A DNA stretch of 64,000 nt from positions 50,193 through 114,192 of the forward strand of contig NZ_LSHX01000055.1 of the NCBI RefSeq assembly GCF_001555965.1, in the 5' to 3' direction. This document shows positions 48,336-58,160 of this stretch, piece by piece. The translations under genes were made by a program, and so were the position numbers. The notes beneath the pieces are model-generated. The model was not told where the DNA came from. It worked only from the letters and a program-made list of their open reading frames with translations, and did not search any database. Origin of the DNA: Sphingomonas sp. CCH21-G11 (GTDB taxonomy: Bacteria > Pseudomonadota > Alphaproteobacteria > Sphingomonadales > Sphingomonadaceae). The number at the start of each line of letters is the position of its first letter. The stretch's first letter is position 1.

Positions 48336-48947
48336 GTGATCCAGGCCATCGCCTTTTACCTGTTCGCGACCGTGGTCATCGTCAGCGCGACGATGACGAT
48401 CGCGTCGCGCAACCCCGTGCATTCGGTGCTGTGGCTGATCCTGGCGTTCTTCAACGCCGCCGGGCTGATGGTGCTGGTCGGGGCCGAATTCATCGCGATG
48501 CTGCTGGTCATCGTCTATGTCGGCGCGGTCGCCATCCTGTTCCTGTTCGTCGTGATGATGCTCGATATCGATTTCGCCGAGCTGCGCGCCGGGGTGGTCA
48601 ATTATTTCTGGATCGGGCTGACGCTGGCGGTCGCGCTGGCGGCAGAGATTTTCATCGCGGTCGGCGCATGGTCGGCGGGCGGCGTGAAGATCGCGGACCG
48701 GCTGGCTCCGATCGACCCGACGGTCCCCAATATCGAGGCGATCGGGCGGCTGCTCTATTCGCGCTACCTCTATCTGTTCGAGGGCGCGGGGCTGGTGCTG
48801 CTGGTCGCGATGATCGGTGCGATCGTGCTGACCTATCGCCAGCGTGAAGGCGTGCTGCGCCAGAATGTCAGCCGCCAGATCAACCGCCGCGCAAAGGATG
48901 CGGTGCGTAACGTCAATCAGCCGGTCGGGCAGGGGGTGGAGCTGTGA
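48336..48947 (+). CDS. nuoJ: NADH-quinone oxidoreductase subunit J
   Basis: A 203-residue membrane subunit with five helices. It starts at GTG 48336 ([20 protein letters not shown]). [24 protein letters not shown] text ([20 protein letters not shown]) and [18 protein letters not shown] are the NuoJ hallmarks, including the bulged helix 3. The C-terminal tail ([20 protein letters not shown]) is hydrophilic. A 106-nt repeat-containing gap follows. Confidence 0.97.
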   Translation: MIQAIAFYLFATVVIVSATMTIASRNPVHSVLWLILAFFNAAGLMVLVGAEFIAMLLVIVYVGAVAILFLFVVMMLDIDFAELRAGVVNYFWIGLTLAVALAAEIFIAVGAWSAGGVKIADRLAPIDPTVPNIEAIGRLLYSRYLYLFEGAGLVLLVAMIGAIVLTYRQREGVLRQNVSRQINRRAKDAVRNVNQPVGQGVEL

Positions 48948-48967
48948 GCACGGCCAATCCCCAAACG

Positions 48968-49023
48968 CCGTTCGCTTCGAGCGAAGTCGAGAAGCGTATC
49001 TCGACTGCGCTCGATACGAACGG
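48968..49023. repeat. family C palindromic repeat between nuoJ and nuoK
   Basis: CCGTTCGCTTCGAGCGAAGT at the left and CGCTCGATACGAACGG at the right with GTATCTCGACTG between; the same unit as at 14581-14637 and 46390-46467. It fills most of the gap between nuoJ and nuoK. Confidence 0.8.
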
Positions 49024-49053
49024 TCCCTGTTTGTGTTTGAAGGGGCTCACCGC

Positions 49054-49359
49054 ATGATCGGGATCACCCACTACCTCGTCGTCTCCGGCATCCTGTTCAC
49101 GCTCGGCGTGCTCGGCATCTTCGTCAACCGCAAGAACCTGATCGTCATCCTGATGGCGATCGAGCTGATCCTGCTCGCGGTGAACCTCAACCTCGTCGCG
49201 TTCTCCGCCTATCTCGGCGACCTGGTCGGCCAGGTGTTCGCGATGTTCGTGCTGACCGTCGCGGCGGGCGAAGCGGCGATCGGGCTGGCGATCCTGGTCA
49301 TCTATTTCCGTGGCCGCGGCACGATCGCGGTCGACGACGTCAACCGGATGAAGGGGTGA
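49054..49359 (+). CDS. nuoK: NADH-quinone oxidoreductase subunit K
   Basis: A 101-residue membrane subunit with three helices, start at ATG 49054. The two conserved membrane Glu are present ([18 protein letters not shown] and [16 protein letters not shown]), matching Glu36 and Glu72 of E. coli NuoK. The gap to nuoL contains a repeat. Confidence 0.97.
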   Translation: MIGITHYLVVSGILFTLGVLGIFVNRKNLIVILMAIELILLAVNLNLVAFSAYLGDLVGQVFAMFVLTVAAGEAAIGLAILVIYFRGRGTIAVDDVNRMKG

Positions 49360-49372
49360 TGGTGACGAAGAA

Positions 49373-49499
49373 AAGCGTCGTCCCGGCGAAGGCCGGGACC
49401 GCCGGGCTATTGGCGCTCTGTAAATTGCCAGCGGCCCCGGCCTTCGGGGTTCCCCGCAAAGGAATACTTTGCGGGGGCCCCCGCGCCGGGGCGACGGAG
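49373..49499. repeat. palindromic repeats between nuoK and nuoL
   Basis: Contains GTCGTCCCGGCGAAGGCCGG, the hairpin CCCCGCAAAG-GAATA-CTTTGCGGGG (49452-49477) shared with the nuoI/J gap, and CCCCGGCCTTCGGGG/CCCCCGCGCCGGGGC blocks that can pair around it. No gene is seen. Confidence 0.75.
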
Positions 49500-49507
49500 G
49501 GGCTTCG

Positions 49508-51607
49508 GTGAACACCATCGCCATCATCGTCTTCGCGCCCCTGGTCGCGTCGATCGTCGCGGGGCTGTCGAACCGCGCGTTCGGGATCGCGTTCCCGAAG
49601 CTCATCACCACCGCCGGCCTGTTCATCGCCTGCGCGCTCAGCTGGCCGATCTTCGTCGGCTTCCTGTCGGGCAGCGCCGAAGCCGGCGTGGTGCCGGTGC
49701 TTACCTGGATGCGATCGGGCACGCTTGATGTCGAATGGGCGCTGCGCGTCGACGCGTTGACCGCGGTCATGCTGGTGGTCATCACCACCGTGTCCGCGCT
49801 CGTCCACCTCTATAGCTGGGGCTATATGAGCGAGGACCCGGATCAGCCGCGCTTCTTCGCCTATCTGTCGCTGTTCACCTTCGCCATGCTGATGCTGGTG
49901 ACTGCCGACAACATCGTCCAGATGTTCTTCGGCTGGGAAGGTGTCGGTCTCGCCAGCTACCTGCTGATCGGCTTCTGGTTCAAAAAGCCCTCGGCCAATG
50001 CGGCGGCGATCAAGGCGTTCGTGGTCAACCGCGTCGGCGATCTCGGCTTCATGCTCGGCATTTTTGGCCTGTTCCTGGTGTTCGGCACGATTTCCATCCC
50101 CGAGATCCTGGCCGCCGTGCCGAACCAGGCGGGATCGACGATCGGCTTCCTGGGCTATCGCGTCGATACGCTGACGTTGATCTGCCTGCTGCTGTTCATC
50201 GGCGCGATGGGCAAGTCGGCGCAGCTTGGCCTGCACACCTGGCTGCCCGACGCGATGGAGGGGCCGACGCCCGTCTCCGCGCTGATCCACGCCGCGACGA
50301 TGGTGACGGCGGGCGTGTTCATGGTCTGCCGCCTGTCGCCGCTGTTCGAGGCCGCGCCGATCGCGCTGGGCGTCGTCACCGTGGTGGGCGCCGCGACCTG
50401 CATCTTCGCCGCCACCATCGGCACGGTGCAGACCGACATCAAGCGCGTCATCGCCTATTCGACGTGCAGCCAGCTCGGCTACATGTTCTTCGCCGCCGGC
50501 GTTGGTGCGTATGGCGCGGCGATGTTCCACCTGTTCACCCACGCCTTCTTCAAGGCGCTGTTGTTCCTGGGCGCGGGCAGCGTGATCCACGCGATGCACC
50601 ATGAACAGGACATGCGCTTCTATGGCGGGCTGCGTCGGCACATTCCGGTCACCTTCTGGACGATGATGGCCGGCACGCTGGCGATCACCGGGGTCGGCGT
50701 CGCGCCGATCTTCGGCAACGAGCCGTTCGGTTTCGCCGGTTTCCATTCCAAGGACGCGATCCTGGAAGCGGCCTTTGCGTCCGGCGAGGGCGTCGGCGCG
50801 TTCTGGGTCGGGACGTTCGCCGCCCTGCTCACCAGCTTCTATTCGTGGCGTCTGATGTTCCTGACCTTCTGGGGCACGCCGCGCTGGGCCGCGTCGGAGC
50901 ATATCCAGCACGCGATTCACGATGCGCACGGCCATGACGCTCACGCGACGCACGGCCATGGCGACGTCGCAGCCAACGCGCCGGCTCAGGAAGACGCCGG
51001 CCACGCGCCCGCGCATGTCGAACATCACGTGGCCGAGGGCACGGGCGGCTACCACCCGCATGAAAGCCCGTGGGTGATGCTGGTGCCGCTGCTGGTGCTG
51101 ACCATCGGCGCGATCGCCTCCGGCTTCGGCTTCTTCCACCAGTTCATCGAAGCGGAAGCGGGTGATGCGTTCTGGAAGGGAAGCATCTTCTTCGACGCAA
51201 CGCTGGCGCATGCGATGCATGAGGTGCCGTTGCTGGTGAAGCTGGCCGCGACCATCGTCATGGGGATCGGCTTCGTCGTCGCGGTCTACGCCTATCTTCT
51301 GCGGCCCGGTTTCCCGGCGCAGTTTGTCGAGCAGTTCCGCATCCTCCACCGCTTCCTGCTCAACAAATGGTATTTCGACGAGCTTTACGGCCATCTGTTC
51401 GTCCGCCCCGCGCTCGCCTTTGGCCGGCTGTTCTGGAAGCAGGGCGACGAGGGCACAATCGATCGCTTCGGGCCCAACGGGTCGGCGGCATTGGTGATGG
51501 CGGGGACGCGCGCGGCGGCAAAGCTGCAATCGGGATATGTCTATAGCTATGCGTTCGTCATGCTGATCGGGCTCACTGCCGCGGTCACCTGGATCATCAC
51601 GCGATGA
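49508..51607 (+). CDS. nuoL: NADH-quinone oxidoreductase subunit L with His-rich loop
   Basis: A 699-residue antiporter-like subunit from GTG 49508. It pumps protons and carries the long lateral helix. Seen are [20 protein letters not shown], the [20 protein letters not shown] channel helix, and [20 protein letters not shown]. Between helices, residues 465-521 form a His-rich insert (14 His in 57 residues, for example [16 protein letters not shown]). The stop overlaps nuoM (ATGA). Confidence 0.97.
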   Translation: MNTIAIIVFAPLVASIVAGLSNRAFGIAFPKLITTAGLFIACALSWPIFVGFLSGSAEAGVVPVLTWMRSGTLDVEWALRVDALTAVMLVVITTVSALVHLYSWGYMSEDPDQPRFFAYLSLFTFAMLMLVTADNIVQMFFGWEGVGLASYLLIGFWFKKPSANAAAIKAFVVNRVGDLGFMLGIFGLFLVFGTISIPEILAAVPNQAGSTIGFLGYRVDTLTLICLLLFIGAMGKSAQLGLHTWLPDAMEGPTPVSALIHAATMVTAGVFMVCRLSPLFEAAPIALGVVTVVGAATCIFAATIGTVQTDIKRVIAYSTCSQLGYMFFAAGVGAYGAAMFHLFTHAFFKALLFLGAGSVIHAMHHEQDMRFYGGLRRHIPVTFWTMMAGTLAITGVGVAPIFGNEPFGFAGFHSKDAILEAAFASGEGVGAFWVGTFAALLTSFYSWRLMFLTFWGTPRWAASEHIQHAIHDAHGHDAHATHGHGDVAANAPAQEDAGHAPAHVEHHVAEGTGGYHPHESPWVMLVPLLVLTIGAIASGFGFFHQFIEAEAGDAFWKGSIFFDATLAHAMHEVPLLVKLAATIVMGIGFVVAVYAYLLRPGFPAQFVEQFRILHRFLLNKWYFDELYGHLFVRPALAFGRLFWKQGDEGTIDRFGPNGSAALVMAGTRAAAKLQSGYVYSYAFVMLIGLTAAVTWIITR

Positions 51608-53211
51608 CCGGTTTTCCGATCCTCTCCGTCATGCTGGCGGTGCCGCTGGTCGCGGCACTTGCCTGCCTGTTCACCGATGCCAGGTCGGCGCGCTGGATCG
51701 CGCTGGCCGCGACGCTGGTCGATCTGGCGCTGGGCGCGTTGCTCTGGGCCAATTTCGATCAGTCGGCGCAGGCCGCACAATGGCAGTTCGTTGAATATGC
51801 GCCGATCTTTGGCCGTTTCGCCTGGGCGGTCGGCATCGACGGCATCTCGCTGCTGCTGATCCTGCTCTCGGTCTTCCTGATGCCGATCTGCATCGGCGCG
51901 AGCTGGGAAGCGATCACCGATCGCGTGCCCGAATATATGGCGGCGTTCCTGCTCACCGAAACGCTGATGATCGGCACGTTCGCGGCGCAGGACCTGTTCC
52001 TGTTCTACATGTTCTTCGAAGCCGGTCTGATCCCGATGTATCTGATCATCGGCATCTGGGGCGGCGCGAACCGCATCTACGCCAGCTATAAGTTCTTCCT
52101 CTACACGCTGCTCGGCTCGCTGCTGATGTTAGTCGCGATGATCTACATGACCACGACGGCGGGGACGACGAGCATCCCGGCGCTGATGGCATATGACTTC
52201 CCGCCACAGGTTCAGACCTGGCTGTGGCTCGCCTTCTTCGCCTCATTCGCGGTCAAGATGCCGATGTGGCCGGTCCACACCTGGCTGCCCGACGCGCACG
52301 TGCAGGCACCGACCGCGGGGTCGGTAATCCTGGCCGGCGTGCTGCTCAAACTGGGCGGCTATGGCTTCCTGCGCTTCTCGCTGCCGATGTTCCCGGAGGC
52401 ATCGGCGCAGCTGACCTGGCTGATCCTGGCCTTGTCGGCGGTGGCGGTGATTTACACCTCGCTCGTCGCGCTGGTGCAGGCGGACATGAAGAAGCTGATC
52501 GCCTATTCCTCAGTCGCGCACATGGCGATCGTGACGATCGGCCTCTTCGCGTTCAACCAGCAGGGGATCGAGGGCGCGATGATCGTCATGCTCTCGCACG
52601 GCCTCGTCTCGGGCGCGCTGTTCCTGTGCGTCGGCGTCATCTATGATCGGCTGCACACGCGCGAGATCGATCGTTATGGCGGCCTGGCGATAAACATGCC
52701 GCGCTACGCCGTGTTGTTCCTGCTGTTCACCATGGCGTCGATCGGCCTGCCGGGCACCAGCGGCTTTGTCGGCGAGTTTTTGAGCCTGATGGGCACCTAT
52801 CAGGTGTCGACCTGGGCAGCGGTGCTCTGCACGACCGGCATCATCCTGGGCGCGGCCTATATGCTTTGGCTCTATCGCCGCGTCGTGTTCGGCGATCTGG
52901 TCAAGGACGATGTCCGCGCCATGCCCGACCTGTCGCCGCGTGAGATCGCGCTGCTCGCGCCGATTGCGGCAGTGGTGCTGTGGATGGGCGTCTATCCCGA
53001 ACCGTTCATCGCGCCGATGCGGGCCGATGTGACGACCCTGCTCGCGCGGCTCGATCGCGCTGCGCCGGCGGGCGATTCGCGTGCGACGCCGGGCACGGCT
53101 GCAGGGGCAGCGGCTTACGCGGCGCGGGTCGAGGTGGCGCGCGGGCACCATGAGGGCGCTGGCGAACATTCAACGGGCGCGGGCGAAGCCACCACCGCGG
53201 GGACGCATTGA
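51604..53211 (+). CDS. nuoM: NADH-quinone oxidoreductase subunit M
   Basis: A 535-residue antiporter-like subunit. [20 protein letters not shown], the channel helix [20 protein letters not shown] and [20 protein letters not shown] are conserved. The C-terminus after about residue 475 is an Ala/Gly/Arg-rich tail with several His. Its TGA shares an A with the nuoN ATG. Confidence 0.97.
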   Translation: MTGFPILSVMLAVPLVAALACLFTDARSARWIALAATLVDLALGALLWANFDQSAQAAQWQFVEYAPIFGRFAWAVGIDGISLLLILLSVFLMPICIGASWEAITDRVPEYMAAFLLTETLMIGTFAAQDLFLFYMFFEAGLIPMYLIIGIWGGANRIYASYKFFLYTLLGSLLMLVAMIYMTTTAGTTSIPALMAYDFPPQVQTWLWLAFFASFAVKMPMWPVHTWLPDAHVQAPTAGSVILAGVLLKLGGYGFLRFSLPMFPEASAQLTWLILALSAVAVIYTSLVALVQADMKKLIAYSSVAHMAIVTIGLFAFNQQGIEGAMIVMLSHGLVSGALFLCVGVIYDRLHTREIDRYGGLAINMPRYAVLFLLFTMASIGLPGTSGFVGEFLSLMGTYQVSTWAAVLCTTGIILGAAYMLWLYRRVVFGDLVKDDVRAMPDLSPREIALLAPIAAVVLWMGVYPEPFIAPMRADVTTLLARLDRAAPAGDSRATPGTAAGAAAYAARVEVARGHHEGAGEHSTGAGEATTAGTH

Positions 53212-54656
53212 TGGATTACGGTTCGCAACTGGTTCTGACCCTGCCGGAGATCGTGCTGACGCTCGGCGCGCTGGCATTGATGCTGGCGGCTGCCTGGGGC
53301 GGCACGGCGGCAACGCGCACGATCAGCACCGCGTCGGTCGCGATCCTGATCGGCGCGGGGATCGCGCTGACCGGCCCGGCGGGCAATGGCGGCGATGCCT
53401 TTTACGGCCTGTACCGCGCCGACGCCTTTTCCACATTCGCCAAGGTGCTGATCTATCTGGGCGCGGCGGTGGCGATCCTGATCGCGCCGCGCTTTTTCGA
53501 GCGCACCTCGGGCGAAAATCTGCGGCCTGAATATCCGATCCTGATCCTGCTCTCCTCGGTCGGCATGGGCATGATGGTGTCGGCGACCGACCTGCTCACC
53601 CTCTATGTCGGGCTCGAGCTGCAGAGTCTCGCAGCCTATGTGCTGGCCAGCTTCATGCGGCGCGACACGCGTTCGGCCGAAGCGGGCCTCAAATATTTCG
53701 TGCTCGGCGCTTTGGCGAGCGGGATCCTGCTCTACGGCATCTCGCTGGTCTATGGCTTCAGCGGCACGACCGCGTTCGACGTGATCGCGACGCGCTATGC
53801 CGAAGGGCGTTCGATCGGGCTGCTGTTCGGCCTGGTGTTCGTGTTTGCCGGGCTCGCGTTCAAGATGTCGGCGGTGCCGTTCCACATGTGGACGCCCGAC
53901 GTCTATGAGGGCGCGCCGACGCCCGTCACTGCCTTCTTCGCCTCCGCGCCCAAGGTGGCGGCGGTGGCGCTCGCCACCCGCGTCGCGGTCGAGGCGATGG
54001 GCCCGGCGCTGAGCGACTGGCGCCAGATCGTCGTGTTCGCCGCGCTTGCCTCGATCATCCTGGGGGCGGCTGCCGCGATCGGGCAATCCAACATCAAGCG
54101 GCTGCTCGCCTATTCGTCGATCAACAATATCGGCTTCATCCTGATCGGGCTTGCCGCCGGCACCCCGACGGGTGTGGCATCGGTGATGTTCTACCTTGCC
54201 GTCTATCTGGTGATGACGATCGGTTCGTTCGCGCTGGTGCTCCAGATGCAGCGCCCCGACGGAAGCTCGATCGAGACGATCGACAGCCTGGCCGGCATGT
54301 CGCGCACCCGGCCGCTGCTGGCGTTGGCGCTGGCGATGTTCATGTTCTCGCTCGCCGGGGTGCCGCCGCTGTTCGGCTTCTGGGCCAAGTTCGCGGTGTT
54401 CGATGCGGCGATCCAGGCCGGGCTGTTCCCGCTGGCGGTGATCGGTATCGTGGCGTCGGTGATCGGCGCCTATTATTATCTGCGCATCGTCAAGGTGATG
54501 TATTTCGACGCGCCGGCAGAGGCATTCCCGCCCGTCGCCAGCCCGGTCGAAGGCGGCATCATCGCGGTGACGGCGGTCGCGATCTCGCCGCTTGGCATGT
54601 TCGCGATCCCCGCGCTGACGCTGTGGTCGAACGCGGCGGCGCAGGCGCTGTTCTGA
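53211..54656 (+). CDS. nuoN: NADH-quinone oxidoreductase subunit N
   Basis: A 481-residue antiporter-like subunit, ATG at 53211 (a TTG one codon earlier is also open). Conserved parts are LYVGLELQSLAAYVLASF, FKMSAVPFHMWTPDVYEGAP and IKRLLAYSSINNIGFILIG. It is the last complex I gene. birA begins inside its last codons. Confidence 0.97.
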   Translation: MDYGSQLVLTLPEIVLTLGALALMLAAAWGGTAATRTISTASVAILIGAGIALTGPAGNGGDAFYGLYRADAFSTFAKVLIYLGAAVAILIAPRFFERTSGENLRPEYPILILLSSVGMGMMVSATDLLTLYVGLELQSLAAYVLASFMRRDTRSAEAGLKYFVLGALASGILLYGISLVYGFSGTTAFDVIATRYAEGRSIGLLFGLVFVFAGLAFKMSAVPFHMWTPDVYEGAPTPVTAFFASAPKVAAVALATRVAVEAMGPALSDWRQIVVFAALASIILGAAAAIGQSNIKRLLAYSSINNIGFILIGLAAGTPTGVASVMFYLAVYLVMTIGSFALVLQMQRPDGSSIETIDSLAGMSRTRPLLALALAMFMFSLAGVPPLFGFWAKFAVFDAAIQAGLFPLAVIGIVASVIGAYYYLRIVKVMYFDAPAEAFPPVASPVEGGIIAVTAVAISPLGMFAIPALTLWSNAAAQALF

Positions 54657-55366
54657 CCTCGACGATCCGCACGGTCGCGACGACGCGATCCACCAACGCC
54701 GATTGCCTTGCGCTTGCCGCCGCCGGAGCCGCCGAGGGGTTCTGGCTGCGCGCCGAGACGCAGACCGGGGGGCGGGGCCGGCAGGGTCGCGCGTGGCAAT
54801 CGCCGCCCGGCAATCTCTACGCCAGCACCATCGTCCGGCTGCGCCCCGGCGACCCCCCGGCGGCCACGCTCGGCTTTGTCGCGGCGGTGGCGCTCGCCGA
54901 TGCGGTGATCCAGGCCGCCGGGCCGCTCGCCGCGCTGACGCTCAAATGGCCCAACGACGTGATGATCGGCGGCGCGAAGCTTGCGGGCATCCTGCTCGAG
55001 CGCGCCGGGGACGCGGTCGTGATCGGCTTCGGTGCCAACCTCGCCGCGCACCCCGCCGATCTCGATCGGCCGACCACCAGCCTGGCCGCACAGGGTCGGA
55101 AGGTCGAACCGCCCGCGCTGCTCGACCCGCTGACCGCCGCGCTCGCCACCGCGCTCGACAGCTGGCGCGGACATGGCTTCGCTGGCATTCGTCAGCGCTG
55201 GCTGGCGCTTGCGCATCCGCCGGGCACGCCCCTTCGGGTCCGGCCGGGGGACCGGGAAGCATTTGAAGGCAGGTTCGACGGGCTCGATTCCGATGGCGCG
55301 CTGATCCTGCGCTTGGCCGATGGCGCGGCGCGTGTCATTCACGCGGGCGACGTGTTCCTGATCTGA
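54623..55366 (+). CDS. birA: biotin-[acetyl-CoA-carboxylase] ligase, catalytic type
   Basis: A 247-residue ligase that joins biotin to the carrier of acetyl-CoA carboxylase. TGGRGRQGRAWQSPPGNLYA, LKWPNDVMIGGAKLAGIL and IGFGANLAAHP are the biotin- and ATP-binding parts. It lacks the N-terminal helix-turn-helix of regulatory BirA, so it does not repress biotin genes. GTG at 54623 gives a 34-nt overlap with nuoN; no better start is seen. birA-coaX downstream of nuo is a common alphaproteobacterial order. Confidence 0.93.
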   Translation: MVERGGAGAVLTSTIRTVATTRSTNADCLALAAAGAAEGFWLRAETQTGGRGRQGRAWQSPPGNLYASTIVRLRPGDPPAATLGFVAAVALADAVIQAAGPLAALTLKWPNDVMIGGAKLAGILLERAGDAVVIGFGANLAAHPADLDRPTTSLAAQGRKVEPPALLDPLTAALATALDSWRGHGFAGIRQRWLALAHPPGTPLRVRPGDREAFEGRFDGLDSDGALILRLADGAARVIHAGDVFLI

Positions 55367-55387
55367 TGGGACGAAAGGGATAGGGCC

Positions 55388-56194
55388 ATGCTGCTCGCGG
55401 TCGATGCCGGCAACACCAATATCGTCTTTGCACTGGTTGAGCCGGGGAATGTGGCGGGCGGCGGGACGATCCGCGCGCGCTGGCGCATCGCCACCGATCC
55501 GCGACGCACGGCGGACGAATATGCGGTGTGGCTGAGCCAGCTGCTCCAGCTTGAGGGCTTCGACCGGGCGGTCGTCGACGCGGTCATCATCGGCACGGTC
55601 GTCCCGCGCGCGCTGCATAATCTCCAGGTGCTCGCCCAGAAATATTTCGGGGTGGAGGCGGTGGTGGCCGGGCGCGGCGCGGCGCAATGGGGCTTTGCGC
55701 TAGACGTCGACGAACCCGACAATCTGGGTGCGGATCGCGCGCTCAACGTCATTGCGGCGCATGCCCAGCACCCGGGCGACCTGATCATCATCGATTTCGG
55801 CACCGCCACCACCTTCGACGTCGTCGACTTTCGCGGCGCTTATAAGGGCGGCGTGATCGCGCCCGGCATCAACCTGTCGCTCGATGCGCTGGTGACCGCG
55901 GCGGCCAAGCTGCCGCGCATCGCGATCGAAGCACCGGCATCGGCGACCGTCGTCGGACGCAGCACCGTCGAACAGATGCATATCGGGATCTATTGGGGCT
56001 ATATCGCGATGATCGAAGGGCTGGTCGCGCGCACCCGGGCCGAGATCGGCCGCCCCGCCCGCGTCATCGCCACCGGCGGCCTCGCGGTGCTGTTCGAGCA
56101 GCATACACAGGTTTTCGACGTGATCGAGCCCGATCTGACCATTCAGGGGCTGGCGATGCTGTGGTCGCGCGCCCATAATGGGGGTGCGGACTGA
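55388..56194 (+). CDS. coaX: type III pantothenate kinase
   Basis: A 268-residue acetate-kinase-fold enzyme, the first step of coenzyme A synthesis. [15 protein letters not shown] is the phosphate-1 motif, then [28 protein letters not shown] and [16 protein letters not shown]. It follows birA by 21 nt. Potassium-dependent and not inhibited by CoA in known members. Confidence 0.96.
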   Translation: MLLAVDAGNTNIVFALVEPGNVAGGGTIRARWRIATDPRRTADEYAVWLSQLLQLEGFDRAVVDAVIIGTVVPRALHNLQVLAQKYFGVEAVVAGRGAAQWGFALDVDEPDNLGADRALNVIAAHAQHPGDLIIIDFGTATTFDVVDFRGAYKGGVIAPGINLSLDALVTAAAKLPRIAIEAPASATVVGRSTVEQMHIGIYWGYIAMIEGLVARTRAEIGRPARVIATGGLAVLFEQHTQVFDVIEPDLTIQGLAMLWSRAHNGGAD

Positions 56195-56234
56195 CGCGCA
56201 GGCCTGCGCCCCCGCCAACCAGAAACGGAACCCA

Positions 56235-57869
56235 GTGACCCCAGGTAACGAACTGCTTTTCCTCGCGCTCGGCGGATCGGGCGAGATCGGGATGAACGTC
56301 AATCTTTACGGCACCCAGGGCAAATGGGTGATGGTCGATTGCGGCATCACCTTTGCCGATCCGGGCTATCCGGGCATCGACATCATCCTGCCCGACCTGC
56401 AATTCATCGAGGAGCGTTTGGACGACCTGCTCGGCATCGTGCTGACGCATGGGCACGAGGATCATATCGGCGCGCTGCCCTACCTCGCGGCCGATCTCGA
56501 TGTCCCGCTTTATGCCACGCCGTTCACGGCCGGGTTGATCCGCGGCAAGCTGGAGGAAGAGGGGATTGCCGACCGCGTCCGGCTGAAGATCGTGGAGAAT
56601 GAGGGCAGTTTCCAGTTGGGGCCCTTCGGTTTCCGCTACGTGCCGCTGGCGCATTCGATTCCGGAGGGCAATGCGCTGGTGATCGACACCCCGCATGGGC
56701 GCATTTTCCACACCGGCGACTGGAAGCTGGATAATCAGCCGCTGCTGGGCGAGCCATCGACCGAGGCCGAGCTGCGCGCGATCGGCGATGCGGGCGTGCT
56801 GGCGATGGTGTGCGATTCGACCAATGTCTTCAATCCCGAAGCCTCGGGGTCGGAGGGCGATGTCCGCAAGGGGCTGGACGAGGTGATCGCCGCAGCGACC
56901 GGTCGCGTGCTCGTCACCACCTTCGCCTCCAACGCCGCCCGACTGCAGACGCTGGGCGAGGTGGCGCGCGATACCGGCCGCGAGCTGTGCGTCGCCGGCC
57001 GATCGCTGGACCGCATTCTTCGGGTGGCGAAGGCGACGGGCTATCTACGCGACTTCCCCGACACGATCGATTTCGACACCGCAATGTCGCTTCCCCCCGG
57101 CCGGGTGATGATCGTCGCGACCGGCGGCCAGGGCGAGCCGCGCGCGGCGCTGTCGCGCATTGCGGAGGGAACGCACCAGATCAAGCTGGGGCAGGGCGAC
57201 CTTGTCGTCTTTTCCTCCAAGCAGATTCCCGGCAACGAGATCGCGATCGGCCGCATCCAGAACACGCTGGCCGCTGCGGGCGTCGCGATGATCACCGATC
57301 GCCAGGCCTATGTGCACGTGTCCGGCCACCCGGGCCGGCCGGAGCTGGCGGCGATGTATGGCTGGATCCGTCCCGAAATCCTCGTGCCAGTGCATGGCGA
57401 GCTGCGCCACATGGCCGAGCAGGCGCGCTTTGCGCTGAGCGAGGGCGTACCCCAGTCGATCGTGCAGAAGAACGGCGACATCGTCCGCCTGGCACCCGGC
57501 AAGCCCGAACGAATCGGCGCCGCGCCCTCCGGTCGGCTGGTGCTCGACGGCGACGTCATCCTGCCCGCCGACGGCACGACGATCAACGAACGGCGCAAGC
57601 TGGCGCTCTATGGCCAGGTTTCGGTCGCGGTCGCGCTGCGCAAGGGCGCGCTTGCCGGCACGCCCGAAGTGCGCATCCAGGGCGTGCCCGTCGAGGAGGA
57701 TCGCGAACCCTTCATCGCCGACGCCCAGGATGCGGCAGCCGGCGCGGTCAAGGGCGACACGCGCGACCGCGAAAAGGTACGCGAGGCGGTCCGGCTCGCG
57801 GTGCGGCGGGTTGCGACCCGCTGGACGGGCAAGAAGCCGATCGTCGACGTGCTGATCGTGGACGCCTGA
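56235..57869 (+). CDS. rnj: ribonuclease J
   Basis: About 544 residues from GTG 56235; the frame is open back to 56178. It is a beta-CASP metallo-beta-lactamase ribonuclease with 5'-3' exo- and endonuclease activity for rRNA and mRNA turnover. The zinc site is LTHGHEDHIGALPYL (His72, His74, Asp76, His77), with HTGDWKLDNQPLLGEP and a C-terminal HVSGHPGRPELAAM. The typical third domain follows. It begins 40 nt after coaX. Confidence 0.95.
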   Translation: MTPGNELLFLALGGSGEIGMNVNLYGTQGKWVMVDCGITFADPGYPGIDIILPDLQFIEERLDDLLGIVLTHGHEDHIGALPYLAADLDVPLYATPFTAGLIRGKLEEEGIADRVRLKIVENEGSFQLGPFGFRYVPLAHSIPEGNALVIDTPHGRIFHTGDWKLDNQPLLGEPSTEAELRAIGDAGVLAMVCDSTNVFNPEASGSEGDVRKGLDEVIAAATGRVLVTTFASNAARLQTLGEVARDTGRELCVAGRSLDRILRVAKATGYLRDFPDTIDFDTAMSLPPGRVMIVATGGQGEPRAALSRIAEGTHQIKLGQGDLVVFSSKQIPGNEIAIGRIQNTLAAAGVAMITDRQAYVHVSGHPGRPELAAMYGWIRPEILVPVHGELRHMAEQARFALSEGVPQSIVQKNGDIVRLAPGKPERIGAAPSGRLVLDGDVILPADGTTINERRKLALYGQVSVAVALRKGALAGTPEVRIQGVPVEEDREPFIADAQDAAAGAVKGDTRDREKVREAVRLAVRRVATRWTGKKPIVDVLIVDA

Positions 57870-57873
57870 TCCG

Positions 57874-58134
57874 ATGGCGTGGCAGTCGGGGCTGGCGATC
57901 TATTTCCTGTTCTGGGTGTTCGCGGTGTTTCTCGTGCTGCCCTTCGGCGTACGCACCGCGGATGAGGCCGGCGTCGCCAAGGTGCCCGGCCAGGCCGACA
58001 GTGCCCCCGTCGGCTTCAGCATCCGGCGGCTGATGATCCGCACGACCATCGTCGCGACGGTCGCGTTCGCGCTGTTCTACCTCAATTACGTCTATGGCTG
58101 GGTCACGCCGGCGATGCTCGATTACTATAATTGA
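57874..58134 (+). CDS. DUF1467 small membrane protein
   Basis: An 86-residue protein with two helices: LAIYFLFWVFAVFLVLPFGV and TTIVATVAFALFYLNYVYGW. DEAGVAKVPGQADSAPVGFS lies between. This is the alphaproteobacterial DUF1467 family, often next to rnj. Function unknown. It starts 4 nt after rnj and is the last gene of the long plus-strand run. Confidence 0.85.
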   Translation: MAWQSGLAIYFLFWVFAVFLVLPFGVRTADEAGVAKVPGQADSAPVGFSIRRLMIRTTIVATVAFALFYLNYVYGWVTPAMLDYYN

Positions 58135-58160
58135 GCCGGTAACCGCGCGACGCGGCGCGG

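Noticed and set aside
48180..49500. Repeats in nuo gaps considered as a CRISPR array
   Set aside because: Units are palindromes in unequal gaps separated by genes; no regular repeat-spacer pattern and no cas genes.
49340..51529. 729-codon minus-strand frame opposite nuoL
   Set aside because: Antisense shadow of a conserved complex I subunit.
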